A DNA stretch of 64,000 nt, taken from Sordaria brevicollis. Lineage: Eukaryota; Ascomycota; Sordariomycetes; Sordariales; Sordariaceae. The DNA lies in NCBI GenBank assembly GCA_033439795.1, contig JAUTDP010000005.1:1207001-1271000 (forward strand), given 5' to 3'. Made by a program: the position numbers and the translations under genes. Under the pieces are notes generated by a model. The model was not told the origin of the DNA and made no database searches. It saw only the letters and a program-made list of their open reading frames with translations. Numbering within the stretch: the first letter of the stretch is position 1; each line of letters opens with the position of its first letter. Of the stretch, positions 24,401-37,541 are shown piece after piece.

Positions 24401-27000
24401 TATTAAAACGTAATTAATACGCTATTTAACCCAAAAACATATAATTAATTATTCGAATAATTTATACCGTATCCGAAATATTATTTTCCCTTCTTCTCCT
24501 TCTATTATACGAATTTTATAAAAGGTTTATATAATATTTATTTTAATATATTATTTTATTCCTTTTAAAATACGGAACGTATTTTTAATTAATAATAATA
24601 AATAGTAGTCCGCTTTCGTAATAGCGTTAAACGTATAATAATTATAATAAAAGCGAAATTCGCCTCCGGGTTTACGTATAAATAAAATTAGGACTCCTAC
24701 TTTTAAATTATTAATTCGAATAAACACTTTATTTAATAAATCTTTTAGAATCTTTTTAAAAATTAGGAATTTTTCCTTTATTATATTATAAAACGGTTTA
24801 AATAAAATAGGGAATTCTTTACCGTTTTTATCCTTTTTAATTTCGATTTTATAATTTATATTAAGACGATAAAGGTTTAATTTATTAGCGTTTTCCTTTA
24901 TTTAAAATAGTATTAAGTTATAATATTTTTTAAGGATTTTCGCTTTTAATTTTATATTAACATATATTTTCTTTAATTTTAACGCCTTTTTAACGTTTTT
25001 TAAACTAATTACGAAAATAGCTTCTTTAATTATTTAATTACCGAATTCCTTTCTTGACCTACGAATATAATTTATAAAAATAGTAATTAAAATATATATA
25101 ATAGATTTTAAATCGGCGATAAATAATATATTAAATACTTATTCTCTATTAATATAAGGAACTTAATAATTAATAACGCTTATAAATAAACGCTTTTCGT
25201 AAGGGATAGAATATATTCGTATAATTTTGAATTAAGGTTTATTTAATATAATAGGGAATTCGAATAATAGGACGATATAAATATAAATAGAATAGATATA
25301 ATTATTTACTTCGGCTAAGAATCGGATTATATTTTGGATAGAAATTCCTTTTATAATAATAGAAGCTCCTTTTATAATACGAAATAAAATAGGGATAATT
25401 AGAATATAAAGTTTTTTAATAATTTTTTAATTAATTAAAATATAATATTAGTAACCTTCGTCGACGAGGATATAAAATAAATTATAATTATTAATAATAA
25501 ATAGAATTAAAGTAAATTTTATTCTTATTTCCGATTTAAAATTTTCTATTTTATTTAATATTTTTATTTCCGGTTCCGGGGCCCGATTTTATACTGAAAT
25601 TAGGCTTTTACTTATTATTCGGGGGCGGAATCGTAAGCCTCGTTATCGTTATTATTTTTTAAGAGCGGAAGGATTTTAATAATAGTAATTTGAATATATA
25701 TTTTATTAGAGGAAAGGAAAATTTTTAATTAGTATAAATAAATTAAAATATAATATTTAGAAGCGTTATAATATATATATAAATTATTATCCTAATATTA
25801 TTAACGCTCTTTATCCAATATTTCTTTAATATATTTAATAAAAGCGGAAGCGGAGGCATTTATACCGGAGCCGCTTCGGCTTTAATTACTATAATTATAA
25901 ATTATATAAATAATATTTATAATGATATTTCCGTTAATATTAATTAAACGTTAAATAAAAATTGTAAAAGTAAAACGAAGGGTAAGTCGTAAAATATAAA
26001 AAATAGTAGGATAATTAGTAGAAGAGGCGTTAAGGACGTAAAGGCTATTACTTTTAGTTTTTTTTTTTAATTATATTAATATCGGCAATAATTTTTTTTA
26101 AATTTTATTATTTATTTATATTTAAATACGTAGTATTAAAATTATTTAAAATATATATAATAATCGTTAAAAAAGGTTATTATAAATATTTTATTATATT
26201 ATTTTTTATTAAAGGTTCGATAGAAATAATTTAATTTAGTAGGGCTCTTTTATAAATAATTACCTAGTTTAAATATTTTATTATTAAAATTGGCTAGAAA
26301 AATAATAAATAATTTACCGTTTTTTTAATATATATAAGCGAATTTATTAAAGGCCGTTTTTTAATTTTGATAAGAGCCGAAAATTGTACGGATTTATTCG
26401 AAGAATTCCATTAGGTTTTCTTTATTACGTATAATAATAACGGTTTAAAATCCTTTTAATTATTAACTATATTCGGTAAGAAGGGTATTAATAATTTTAT
26501 ACTAAATAGCGTTCGGGTTATTACGAAGCCTTTATTTAATATTACTATTATATATTATAACGAATTTAGTAAAGAAGAATTTAAAAGTATAAAGCTAATT
26601 ATCCTATTTAGGGAGCTTTAATTATTTTTTGCGATAGGGAATTAAATTTGTATTATCGTTGGAATCGTTATTAATTAAAGTTTTAAAAAGGGATTTCTTT
26701 TTACGAATAGAGTATTCGGTTATTCCGAAGTTTAAATAGGGAAAAAAAATATTAAAAATAAGGGTAATATTAAATAAAAGGGATTTAATATAATTTTTAA
26801 GGGTAGCGCTACTTTTAAAAATTTTAATTAAGCTTTTAATTAATCCTTTGCTACCGTTACCGTTTTCCGGTATACTATTTTAAAAATTGTAAAACTCTTC
26901 TTCGTCGTCGATATTTATATCGTTAAATCCGATTATAATATCGAAAATAGTATAATATTACGTCAAAACTATTAATTTTCCGCTTATAAATATTATTATC
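21430..27000 (-). pseudogene. Gypsy gag-pol remnant, minus strand
   Basis: The minus strand shows gypsy RT from about 24800 to 24330. It includes an IRKPGGEFRF motif near 24680, an ITKADYYLLLL sequence near 24610, and a YINNVFIYL-like sequence near 24340 replacing the YxDD box. Gag-like coding starts near 26950 with an acidic stretch (DDEEEFYNF) near 26905. RNase H and integrase follow toward 21.5 kb but are too mutated for exact limits. Stops are mainly TAA/TAG on the coding strand. Confidence 0.75.
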
Positions 27001-27053
27001 CGTTTATTAAATTTACTATTTATTATCCGCTTCTTATAGGTAATAGAATTTAA

Positions 27054-27564
27054 TATAAAGGGTATAGTATAATTAATATAAATATTAGGTTTTAACGAAT
27101 CGATAAAGTTCTACGAAGAGGAAAAGGGAGGAAGGGAAGCGCCCTCTAGCCGGCATTAGCTAATTATCCTTTTAAAGATTGGTGTCAGATAGCACAAGCT
27201 CACAACGTGAAGTCCTTAATGAACTGGATAATTATAGAATACGATAATTAATTCAGGAGAGAAATCGAATCGAAGCTCGACCTTTCGGCTATTTATTTAT
27301 ATATAGGAGTTAATTCGGGTCGTCCCTAACCCGACTCTTACGATGCTTGAAGAAGAAGGTGAGTCTACGACCGATTTAATATCGAGTCGTGGCTCGTCTC
27401 GACCTATTCCCTTCTTTCCTTTATAATTGGGTACGGGCTACTCCACTTGCCGTGGCGGTAAGGACCGCGATTGGTAGCCCGATTGGCGGCCCGTCTAGCG
27501 GCACGACTAGCGGCACGACTAGTAGTGCCAGTCAAACTCAGCCACGGGTATTAGCCCTATAATA
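27054..27564 (-). repeat. 5' LTR carrying a solo-LTR insertion
   Basis: The same sequence as the LTR at 19836-20099 but split at 27182/27426 by a 243-bp insert. The inner (left) end is mutated; the outer (right) part, with GTGCCAGTCAAACTCAGCC near 27525-27543, is nearly unmutated. Confidence 0.92.
27183..27425. mobile_element. Solo LTR, 243 bp
   Basis: It starts TGTCAGATAG and ends CCTTTATA, and is flanked by ATTGG at 27178-27182 and 27426-27430. Comparison with the uninterrupted LTR at 19836-20099 shows the empty site, so the insertion limits are certain. It keeps CA/TG almost everywhere, so it is younger than, or was too short for, the RIP that hit its surroundings. The family differs from all other LTRs in the window; orientation is not known. 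Confidence 0.92.
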
Positions 27565-27569
27565 ATAAA

Positions 27570-27752
27570 TTTTTTTATATTCAATTTACGGTTTTCTCTA
27601 TTATTCTAACTTTACCTTAATAATTATAATTAAAGGGGTATATCAGAAAACTTAATATTATATTTATTAAATATAAGGATTATAAGTGGTATCGTAACCT
27701 TTAATTAGCTTTAAACGATTTTAACGTTATAATTGTAGTTTTATATATTAAT
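27570..27752. other. Spacer between two insertions
   Basis: 183 bp of older host repeat left between two retrotransposons. It should continue the copia remnant ending at 19835. It includes TGGTATCGTAACC near 27690, which resembles the initiator-Met tRNA primer binding site TGGTATCAGAGC of LTR elements; the match is partial. Confidence 0.4.
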
Positions 27753-28053
27753 TGATATAGGAAATGTATAATAGATTAGATAGATATATATAATAAAGGG
27801 TCGCTTGCCTACTAGAGGTATAACCCCCTGGCAATCGCTGACCGCCTACGCGGTTACTACCCCGCAAGGGCGGTGACCGACGAAGGTATAGCGAAGGCGA
27901 TAGGAAGTAACTATCGGGAAATAGTTTTATTAACCCCTTCTAAGAAGCCTTTCCCCGATTTCTACTTCCTTTCTTCTTTATAATGCTTTTTAATATAGAT
28001 TACCTTATTTAATAAAATAAAGTATTCTCTAAAATAGCCGCGCTTCCGCATTA
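27753..28053 (+). repeat. 5' LTR (301 bp)
   Basis: It starts TGATATAGG and ends GCATTA. The outer half keeps TG/CA (CTGGCAATCGCTGACCGCC near 27829-27848); the inner end is mutated (compare TTTTTAATATAG here with TTTCCAATATAA in the 3' LTR). It contains pairable GGTTACTACC/GGCGGTGACC-type GC-rich segments. Confidence 0.95.
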
Positions 28054-28059
28054 TATAAT

Positions 28060-31000
28060 AATTATAATTTCTTAACGTTACGTAATTATTATTAATCTTT
28101 ATTCAAAATAATCGTATTGCGCAATTAAGTTAATTAAGCTTTACGATCGTAATTATTCAAATTTTTACGTTAAATTATAGTAAGTTTAAAAAAAATAATA
28201 AGAATAATTATATCGCTATATATAAATACGTCGAACTACCCTTTCTAACGTTAAATTATAATAAATATAAAAAAAGATACCGATAAAGCCGTATATATTT
28301 ATCCCCCTATTTATTCCGTTTAAATCGAATAATTAAAATAAACCCCCCGCCGGACGAACCCTTTATTATTTTCCTATATTTTTATTACCTAAATCCAACT
28401 ATTATTATACCGCTAAATTATAGTAAACTACGTAATAATTATTAACGTTAAAGGTTTCCCCCGCTTCCGAATTATAATAAGAATACGGCCTTATATTATT
28501 ACGATTATAATAATTATTTTAGATCTAAAATTTTAAAATAATTAATTAAAAATATTTTTATAAAGATTCCTTTTCGAATAACGTATTTATAATTTATTAT
28601 AATAATTCCTAAAATAATATAATAATTAATAAACCCCTATTAATGCCCGACGAACCTCCTTAAAAACGATTACCCCCCGAACCCTTCCCCCCCGGGTTAA
28701 AATAAAACGGTTAAATCGCCTCTAATTATTAAAAGCCCCCGCTACCCCTAAATATTTAAGAGGAATTACTTATAAGGAAAGGATTCTGTAAGAAAACCGA
28801 AAAGGAAATTAGAGGATTAAAAGAATTAAAGGAATTAAAGACTTTAAATACTCTTATAGAAAAACCCCCGTTACCGGTTAGATTTAAAAGATTTACGAAT
28901 AATATTCCGTTTATATATTACTTAGGAAAAATTTACGATTAATTATATTAAGAAATTTGAAATATTAAAAATATTATTCGTAAAGAATAATAAAATAAAT
29001 TGTTAAATAATATACTAATATAAAATTTATAGAAATTAATTAATAAATTATTTAACGAAATTAAAAAGATTAAAGGGTAATATAATACGTAGGCTTAAAT
29101 TTTAGAATTAATTACCGCGCGTTTAAATATTTTAAAAGATAATAAATAAAAAAGAAAATTAGTGATTAATGACCCGTTTAATAAAAGGCTTAAGGAAGTA
29201 ATTAAAAAGATAAAAACTTTAAAAAAGGAATTTAAAACCGTAAAAAAAATATAATAAACTATTTATTAAAATTAAAACTATAAATACCTACTTCCCTTCC
29301 GGTTTTATAAAATAAAAATTAATAATATCGATTATTTTTAATTCTAAATTATTATAATAATTATAATAATTAATTAATATAATAATAAACAATTCTACTA
29401 CCGACCTAAACGCTTTATTCTCTTGAATTATAAATATTATTCGTAATAACCCTTAATATACAAACCTTCTCCTTTAATTTAAAATTATTTAAATTACTAT
29501 ATAGGATTCCTATACTATATTTCTACCCCCTCCCCTTAATAATAGTAGTACGTACGCGGGTCGAAATAATTATTTATACCGAAAAGATATAAACTAATTT
29601 TACCTTTATTATAAAGACCCTAATAATATCGGTATAATTTCTAACGGCAAGCACCTAATTTATACAAACATTTTCTACTTCGTAAATCGGTTTAAATTTT
29701 TTATTAAAAATCCTACTTTTAATAACGCTATTAAATAATAAATTTTATTTATATTTTAAACGCTATTTATAAATTCCGCCGTATTTTAATAAATAAACGA
29801 AGTTGGTTTAAAATAAAAATAGGAATTATATATAGGAAGTTTTACGGCTCTAATATAGGCCTTAACCGAACGTTTTTATCCAAATTCTATAATAATTACT
29901 AAAAAGTTTATAGAAGGAAATTTAACCTTTAAAAATATAATTAAAAATAACAACGCTCTATCCTAATTCATTTAAAAAAAAATTGCGCTATACCCGGGTT
30001 ATAAATATTATAATTGAAAATAGAGCGAATTAATATAATATTATAATTTAAATTTAATTTAATATAAATTTGTAAATTCGGTAATATTTACCTCCCCCCC
30101 TAAAATTTAGTAAACTTATTAATTATATAATTAAAATTAACGAAATTAAAGCAATCCTATTAATAATAGCGTTCGAAAGATATTAGAATTAAATTAAGAG
30201 GAATTAGAACGAAGCTAATAAGTAAATTACGGACTCGTAGAGACCCTATATAAAGAATTAATTACGAAACTCTCGTTATACCCCTTATAATAATCGATTA
30301 AATACTTGTAAATTTAACGACCGTAAAGATTTCAATAGGTTAGGGAATAAGGATAGGGTGTATTTCGTAAGGACGCAAATTAAGAGAATTTACCCGAACT
30401 ATTACTACCCTCCTCCTTAGGTTTTAACTTAAATAATTTCGTTTAAAATTCTAAATTTATATCTAAAAAATACGCGAAAAGGTACAATTCGGAAGCCGGT
30501 TTAACGGAATATTATAATTAATATAAATAACTTACTACTTTACGTTGGGAATCCTATCGAAATAGACCGATTCGTAAGATTTATAAATATTACCAGATAA
30601 TTTATACCTTTAGGAATATCCTATTTAAATATATCGATTAATACCGTTATAAAAATAGACGGGTCGAATTAAATATTAAAAATAAATATAAAGAAAGTAT
30701 TTATAATAAGCCGGAAATATACGCTATAATAGAAATTACGGTAATCGACGAAAAAAACGTAATTTTAGGGCCTATTTCGGACTACACCTATTTATATATT
30801 TATATTAAACCCTATATTTAAAATAAATCGGATAAAGTTTATATCGACCCAGGTATAGGAAAATTTATAATTGATTAGAAATTTTTATAAAAATTCGAAT
30901 ACTTTATTAATAAAAAGAAGCTGCGCCGTATTAAAGGAGTCGGAAACTCTTCGATTATTAAAGAATAAGCTATATTCTAAATTTATTTAATAAATATCGG

Positions 31001-31700
31001 CAAAGAAAGGAAATCAACGTTATTAAAATTCCGTAAATCGGTATAGGTAATCGATAAATTTAAAGCGAATATTCTCTTCGTAAACGATTTCCTAAATTCG
31101 AAAAGCGGGGCGATTAATTATAACGATTCCGTTATAATATTTAACGGTATAAGAAATTTTATATTATTATTTATAATAACGCGACGATTTCTATTATATA
31201 TTAAAAGAATTATTAATTAAATATAAATTATTATTTCCCCCGGTATTTAAATATATATACTAGTAATTTTTAAAATATTTCTTAAAAATAAGAATCTATA
31301 TTTCTATATAATTTACCCTTAAATTATCGATTTAATCCTCGATATTAATACTCCCTATATAATTTTAATAAGGAACGAAATAATAACCGACGTTATAATA
31401 TAAAAGAATACCCGGTTAGGAATAATAATTGAATACAACGACGGGGTATATTATATTACGGGGGAATAAATATATTATATTAAAAATAATAGAATAGAAG
31501 ATAATTCCAATAACCGCCCTAGGGTACTTAAAAAGGATTTAATATTAAATATTAAAGCCCTTAGCAATTAATTTTATATTATAACTTCCAACGGGATTTA
31601 TATCTTTATTAAAAACCCTAATTTCGCCGAAATTATAACCGCTTTAATTAATAAATACCTTACTTTCTGAAAAGAAAGAGGTTTAATAAATATTTTAAAA
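28060..31700 (+). pseudogene. Gag and protease region remnant
   Basis: RIP-mutated coding on the plus strand between the 5' LTR and RT. Pro- and charged-rich stretches around 28660-28760 and a Lys/Glu-rich helix-like segment near 28780-29250 suggest gag, but no zinc knuckle or protease motif could be identified with confidence. Confidence 0.5.
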
Positions 31701-34700
31701 GACGAACTAATAAAAATACTATTAGTAAAAAAGTAATAAAATTAAAAGATTAATACCCGGGTTTACCCTTTAAATAGAAAGATTAGGCGGCTATTAATGC
31801 TATATTCGATAAATTTTATAATTAAAGAAAAATAGATTAATACTACGAATTAATTCTATTTTTATATTCGGTCTTTATAATTTAGAAAATAATAAGGGAG
31901 GTAAAAAAGAATCGCTTAATTATCGATATTAAATCGTTAAATTTCGTTATAATCCTTAATAATTACCCCTTACCTAAATAGGAGGTTATTATTACTAAAA
32001 TAAGAGGGAAATTATTTATTATAATTATAAACGCGGTTTTATTCTTTTATTAATTTAGCGTCTATCCCCTATACTATAACCGGTTAATAATAATTTCCTA
32101 TCGAAAATTAGAAATACTTAGGGTAATATTAATAAGATTCCGGAATACCATTACCTATATATAAAAGTTTATAGACTGTCTATTAGCCGAATATAATGGG
32201 TATTATTAAATATATATTAACGATATTATAATCGTATCCAATACGGCCGAAGATCATTTAAAATATTTAAATACTATTTTTAAATTATTTATTAGTAAAA
32301 ATATAACCCTCGCTCCTAAAAAATCCTTTATTAATTACTTAAGAGTAGAAATTTTAAAGTTTTACATTAACGGATTAAAATTATTTATAATAAAGGAGCG
32401 TATTATAATAATAAAAAATTTAAACTTCTTAAACTAATTTAAAGTATTCGAATAATATATTAATATAATTAAATTCCTTCGCTATTTTATCCCTTATTAC
32501 GTATAATTTATTAAATTATTATAAACCCAGAAGGTAATTTTATTAGTGGAAAGCTAATAAATTAAGCGGATTGAAATAAGTAATTTAAATAAAAGGATAA
32601 ATTATTACGCTAAAACCTTTTTTAAACCTACTATATAAGAGTTATTTTCCTTCGAAGTACTATAAAAAGAGATTTATAATTTAAAAGGATTAAAATTAGG
32701 CGTACTATACTATTTAAACGCAAATAAGTAATTATACTTATAAATAAACGGATCGTTAAAAAGAGGCTACGGCGCTATACTCTTTTATACGAAGGATAGC
32801 TATAATTAAGACCCCTTAATAGGCCCTATTTTAATTAATATAATACTCCCTATTATATTTTTTAGCTATTATATAACGAAAGCGGAAATACGCTATAGCC
32901 TATCGGAAATAAAGGTAATATACCTAATTTAAGCAGTAAAGAAATTACGAACGTATATCTATTCGGCTAATAAAATAATATACGTATTAATAAACTATTT
33001 AATAACGAAGGGTATTATTAAATAATATAATTTAAAAATATTTTTAACTAATAGAGTAAATAAATAGTTAATAAATATTTCGGTCTATTTATCCTAATAT
33101 ATCCTAAAGGTATTCTATATCCCGGGAAAATTTAATTTCGTCTTCGATATATTAAGCCGTTTAAGAGCCAAAGGCGATATAAACCCCGAATCGAAAAAAG
33201 AAAGCTAAATAATTTTAAATAATATATAATTAGCGGTAATAGAATTATATATAGAAGAAGGATTAAAGGCGAAATTAATAGCCGGGTATAGGATAAACCC
33301 TAAATTTATTAGTATTTTAAAGGATTTAAGAGTTGTTAAGGACGGAAAAGTATTTTCTAAGCCCGGATACCCTTTTATAATAATAAATAAATTAATTTAT
33401 AATAATAATATAAATAAATTAAAAAACCTTTATATCCTACGAAATTATATTCAAAAAATTCTCTAAGAAGTATACGACGAGAAATATTATTTTAGAAAGG
33501 ACCGAATATTATACAATTTAAAAGTGCTATTAATGATTAATAAAATTAAAATAATTAAAAAATATTTAAAATATTATTTAATTTATTAATTCAATTAAAT
33601 AAACCGCGAATCCTTTATTAACGATTATTAATAAATCCGATTAACTATAATTTTACCTATAAATATTATTATAATAGATTTTATCGTTAGGCTTTTTATC
33701 GTCCTATTTAAAGTAATTTTATAATATTTAAAAGGCTTCGCGGAATTCGATACCCTTATAATAGTAATATACAAATTATTAAAACGGAGTTTATTAATTC
33801 CGGGATATTTAATATATATAGCCAAAAATTAGAGTAAAATATTAATAAAGTATTTAATATTCGGAAAGTAAAGAATTCCAACGGGTATTATCTCTAATTA
33901 AAACCGCAAATTTATATTTGCCGTTTAAAAAAGGATATAATTAGTTTAGGGAATTAAATTTATAATAACTACTATATATTATCTATAAGAAGATAATTTA
34001 ATAAAGAGAAAAAATTAAACGGTGAAAATTATTTTAAAATATTATTATTTTAAAAACCTAGCCGCCGAATAGACCGACTTCTTATTATCGTTTTAATAAA
34101 ACCTTAATAACGTTTATAATAACGTTATTAAAAATTTACCGCACAAATAGCTATTTAATTTTAAATTACCTAGTCCCTTTAACGCTATTACTAAATTATT
34201 TTTACTAAAAATTTCCAATAAAGTAAGGAATAGCCTCCAATAAAATACCTATTTAATTATAAACTTCGCCGTTATAAACGTTAAGCGTAAATATAATGGG
34301 AAATATAAATAAATCGAATTTTAAGTAAGAAATAAAATTTTCTTATAATTTTATTACGGCTATTATCTCTTAAGAAAGCCGTTTAAAAAATTATCCTAAT
34401 AATATTCAAAATTATATAATATCTTTAAAAAGGTCGGAAAGTTAATATACCGCTTAAAATTCCTTTCGGGAATAAAAATATATTTAATAATTTCGGTAGC
34501 GTACCTTCGCCCTAACCCTACTGAAAAGGACTTTTACGGCCGTTATATCCCCCCGTTAAGTTTAATTAAAGAGATATAAAATTCCGAAAAAAACGGAGAT
34601 AATTACGAAATAGAGACTATACTAAAATATAAGAAAGGACGCTCCGGATAGAAATATTTAATTAAATAAAAAGGTTAAGGATATTAATTTAACGAATAAA

Positions 34701-34840
34701 AAATAGATTAATAATTGAAAAATAATAAGGATTTAATAAAAGAGTACTAAGTACGTAATAGAGGAAGGCCGTAAGAAAAGAAGAAAAGGACGGGAAGGAA
34801 ATAATAGAATTATATAACTATTAAGGATAATAGAAGGACT
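31700..34840 (+). pseudogene. Gypsy pol remnant (RT, RNase H, integrase)
   Basis: The RT region at about 31915-32400 reads as the fungal gypsy type with DIKSLN near 31935, a KIRGKLFITITDAV sequence near 32000-32040 and YINDIIIVS near 32210, which matches the YxDD box with D changed at one position. Integrase is visible as MDFIVGLF near 33680, followed by the LITVIYKLLKRS segment near 33755-33790. Stops are TAA/TAG. Confidence 0.8.
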
Positions 34841-34856
34841 TTACGCGGTTAGGATT

Positions 34857-35157
34857 TAATATAGGAAATATATAATAAATTAAATAAATATATATAATAA
34901 AGGGTCGTTTACCTATTAAAAGTATAACCCTTTAATAATTATTAACCGCCTACACAGTTATTACCCCGTAAAGGCGGTAACCGACGAAAGTACAGCGAAG
35001 GCGATAGGAAGTGACTATCGGGAAATGGTTTTATTAACCCCTTTTGGGAAGCCTTTCCCCGATTTCTACTTCCTTTCTTCTTTATAATGCTTTCCAATAT
35101 AAATTACCTTATTTAATAAAATAAGGTGTTCTCTAGGATAGCCGCGCTTCCGCATCA
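34857..35157 (+). repeat. 3' LTR (301 bp)
   Basis: It starts TAATATAGG (mutated TGATATAGG) and ends GCATCA. The inner half is mutated, while from about 35005 to the end the sequence is nearly intact (GTGACTATCGGGAAATGG, TTTGGGAAGCC). Confidence 0.95.
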
Positions 35158-35162
35158 TTAAT

Positions 35163-35620
35163 CCTAAACTAAGGGAATAGCTTTATTTAAGGGTGGCTTT
35201 AGGAAGATATAATACTTTAGTTTATAAATTTGTATATAGACCCTTAAACTCCCTTATTTAATAGGGATTAATTCATTAAAAACTCTTTAAACCTCTTTAA
35301 GTTAATCTACTTAATTACCTCAACAAACTTTTTACTACCCCTAACAATATTTCTAACAACCTCCGTCCACGGCGCTCAGCGGACCTACCCCACAAAATGT
35401 GGGTCTCCTCTCCTCGAACTTTAAAAGGGGGGGGTGGGGTTTCGGAGGTTAAGTGGGTCTAAGCTGAGACTACGCTAAGCGGTTAGCATAGGGGTAGTAC
35501 TATTTGATGCTGGTTTATTTATTAGCGCGGTTCTTGCCCTATATTTTCTAATAGGGGGAGAATAGGGGGTTTTGCTAGCTAAGATTACTTTATTTACGTA
35601 ATTTAATTGGTTAGAATATT
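35163..35620. repeat. Unmutated island with nested inverted repeats
   Basis: Normal CA/TG content returns here, inside the AT-rich block. Perfect inverted arms are TACTACCCCTA (35333-35343) with TAGGGGTAGTA (35489-35499), and AACCTCCG (35358-35365) with CGGAGGTT (35443-35450); CCCACA-AAA-TGTGGG at 35389-35403 forms a central hairpin. A G-rich run lies at 35427-35440. The right part has a tRNA-like A box (TTAGCATAGGGGTAG, 35483-35497) and GGTTC at 35529-35533, correctly spaced for a B box. It may be a foldback/MITE or tRNA-derived SINE-like repeat; the class is not settled. Confidence 0.5.
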
Positions 35621-36540
35621 TTGATTTTAAAGTTAGATTAAGGTAATAAATAATTTTTATAATTCGATTACCCTTACCCTCTCTCCCTTTTTATTTTAAT
35701 ATATAACCGTTAAAATTATTTAAATTATAATATTTTACATATTTAAAACGGTAAAATTATAACGCTCTTCTAAAGTATTTATAACGGTTTAACGGAATTA
35801 ACTAATTAAAAAATAGGATTATAACCGAAAAAACCGATAAATAATAAATTTTTTAGGTACCTAAATTATTAAATCTAATAACCTCTTAAATTAACTATTT
35901 GGGTATATTATATTTAAAAAGGCTATTATCTATTAAATTTCGATTAGAATCGACGAAATCTAACATCTATTTACTTACTATATAAACTAAATTTGCCTTA
36001 TATAAATTATTATATTAACCGTATACCCGCTAAAATTACTAAATAATTAATTAATTATATATAACCCTCCCTTTAATATATATATAACCCTCTCCCTCTA
36101 ATATACTCCCTACTTTTAATTTCCCCTTTTTTAATAATTATTAACCTTTTATTTTTAATACCCCGCCGCTAATTCCTATAGTTCGTTAACCTACCTCTAC
36201 CTTTTGAATAAAAGGCTCTAGTAATTATTTAATATTAAAATAAAGGTAATAATACCAATTATAATAAAAAAAAGAATTTCATTTATACCGGTAATTTTAA
36301 TTACAATTATAATAAATATAATAGTAATAAGATATTTTTATTACCTAATTATACAATTACGCGGATAATTTAAAAGTAGCGCGAATTCTTATAAATATTG
36401 AAGGTTCGTTACGAATAGGGTATTATATTTAATAAATCTTATAAATATCTCCTTTATATTATTTATTAATAACCATTATTTTTAGAACGTAATATATTAT
36501 CGCGGTCTTTATTACTTATTTTCAAAGGTCCTATTCCGTT
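35621..36540. other. Unassigned RIP-degraded sequence
   Basis: AT-rich mutated sequence upstream of the mariner-like transposase remnant. No terminal inverted repeat or coding motif was recognised. Confidence 0.45.
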
Positions 36541-37306
36541 TTAATTTCCCCACTATCGAATATAAATAGGCGTAGTAGGTTGCGCGCTACCTTCTTCCCT
36601 CCTATAAAAGCCGTTATCGTTACTTTCTTTAAGTATAAATATTTCCTTCTTTTTTTCGATTAACCCCGCCGATTTCTTTTTTACTAATAAAAAATCGTTT
36701 AGAAAAAAGAAAATAATAGTTATTATTTATAAAGAGCGTTTTATTTATAAAGTATTACGTTAATATATTAGTATAGAATATAAAGAGATTATTAGGCGTT
36801 TTAATTTAATTATAAGGTGAATTTCTTTAAATTAAAAATATTTTTCCTTTTAAATTTTAATTAAAAAATAGGCAAATTTAATATATTTACGTAATTTATA
36901 AAATTATCCCTAAATATAATTATTACGGTTATCCGTTCTTTATTCTTCTTATTATTTTCGATATTTTTAAATAATATATAGATACGCTTAAAAAAATGAA
37001 AAGGTTTCTATTTTGGGTTGAATTTAAGTGGAAAATCCCTAAGTTTGAGCCTTATAAAAAGTAAATTATTCGATTAATTATAGAGAAATAGGGAGTTCGT
37101 TAAGTAGAATAGCCGGTAATTTTCTTTCTCTTTAAAAGAATACGACGTTTCCGTTTAGAATTTACTTTATAATTTATTAATTTTACCCTATTCGAATAGG
37201 AATCCTAAATTTAATTTAATAAAATGTAAGTAAATAGTATTTATAACGATTATCGTTTTATTATACTTTTTAAAAATAAAAAATTAAAAAACTTTATTAA
37301 AATTAA
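36541..37306 (+). pseudogene. Tc1/mariner-like transposase, 5' fragment
   Basis: This is the part of a transposase gene to the left of the inserted retrotransposon. It is RIP-mutated and the helix-turn-helix region cannot be placed exactly. The assignment rests mainly on continuity with the clear C-terminal part at 47672-48152, since the retrotransposon's ATTAA duplication joins the two pieces. Some TG is kept near 37010-37055. Confidence 0.5.
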
Positions 37307-37541
37307 TGACGCGGGAGTTTCCCCGCTACACACTAGGCTTCCATAATTCATAGGTTAACGCTGCCGTACACGCGCAGTCAATGCGTAGCAGGCGTCAATA
37401 GGCAAAGCATCTACTATAGATAAAAGCCAACGGGTCGTCAATATTAACGCCCAACCTAAATAATTCATTAATTAAAATATATATTAATTTTTAACGAGCC
37501 CTCTACGTATTATTACGCTACGCCCGTAATTCCACGCATTA
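37307..37541 (+). repeat. 5' LTR (235 bp)
   Basis: It starts TGACGCGGGAG and ends CGCATTA. The outer half (37320-37450) is nearly unmutated, for example GCGCAGTCAATGCGTAGCAG; the inner half is mutated. Confidence 0.95.

Larger units (their letters stand above)
19836..27564 (-). mobile_element. Full-length Ty3/gypsy element, minus strand, 7.7 kb
   Basis: Bounded by LTRs at 19836-20099 and 27054-27564, with the target duplication ATAAA at 19831-19835 and 27565-27569. RT motifs read on the minus strand, so the right LTR is the 5' LTR. The 5' LTR is longer only because a 243-bp solo LTR plus its 5-bp duplication sits in it. Next to the 3' LTR lies an extra ORF in the opposite (plus) orientation. 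All coding is RIP-broken. It inserted into the 3' end of the copia remnant. Confidence 0.93.
27753..35157 (+). mobile_element. Full-length Ty3/gypsy retrotransposon, 7.4 kb
   Basis: Bounded by two 301-bp LTRs with the target duplication TTAAT at 27748-27752 and 35158-35162. RT and integrase motifs read on the plus strand and belong to a gypsy lineage distinct from the copies at 2-14 kb. RIP stops break all coding. Confidence 0.95.

Noticed and set aside
33628..33825. Minus-strand ORF of 65 codons
   Set aside because: It is the shadow of the integrase region of the 27753-35157 element on the other strand.
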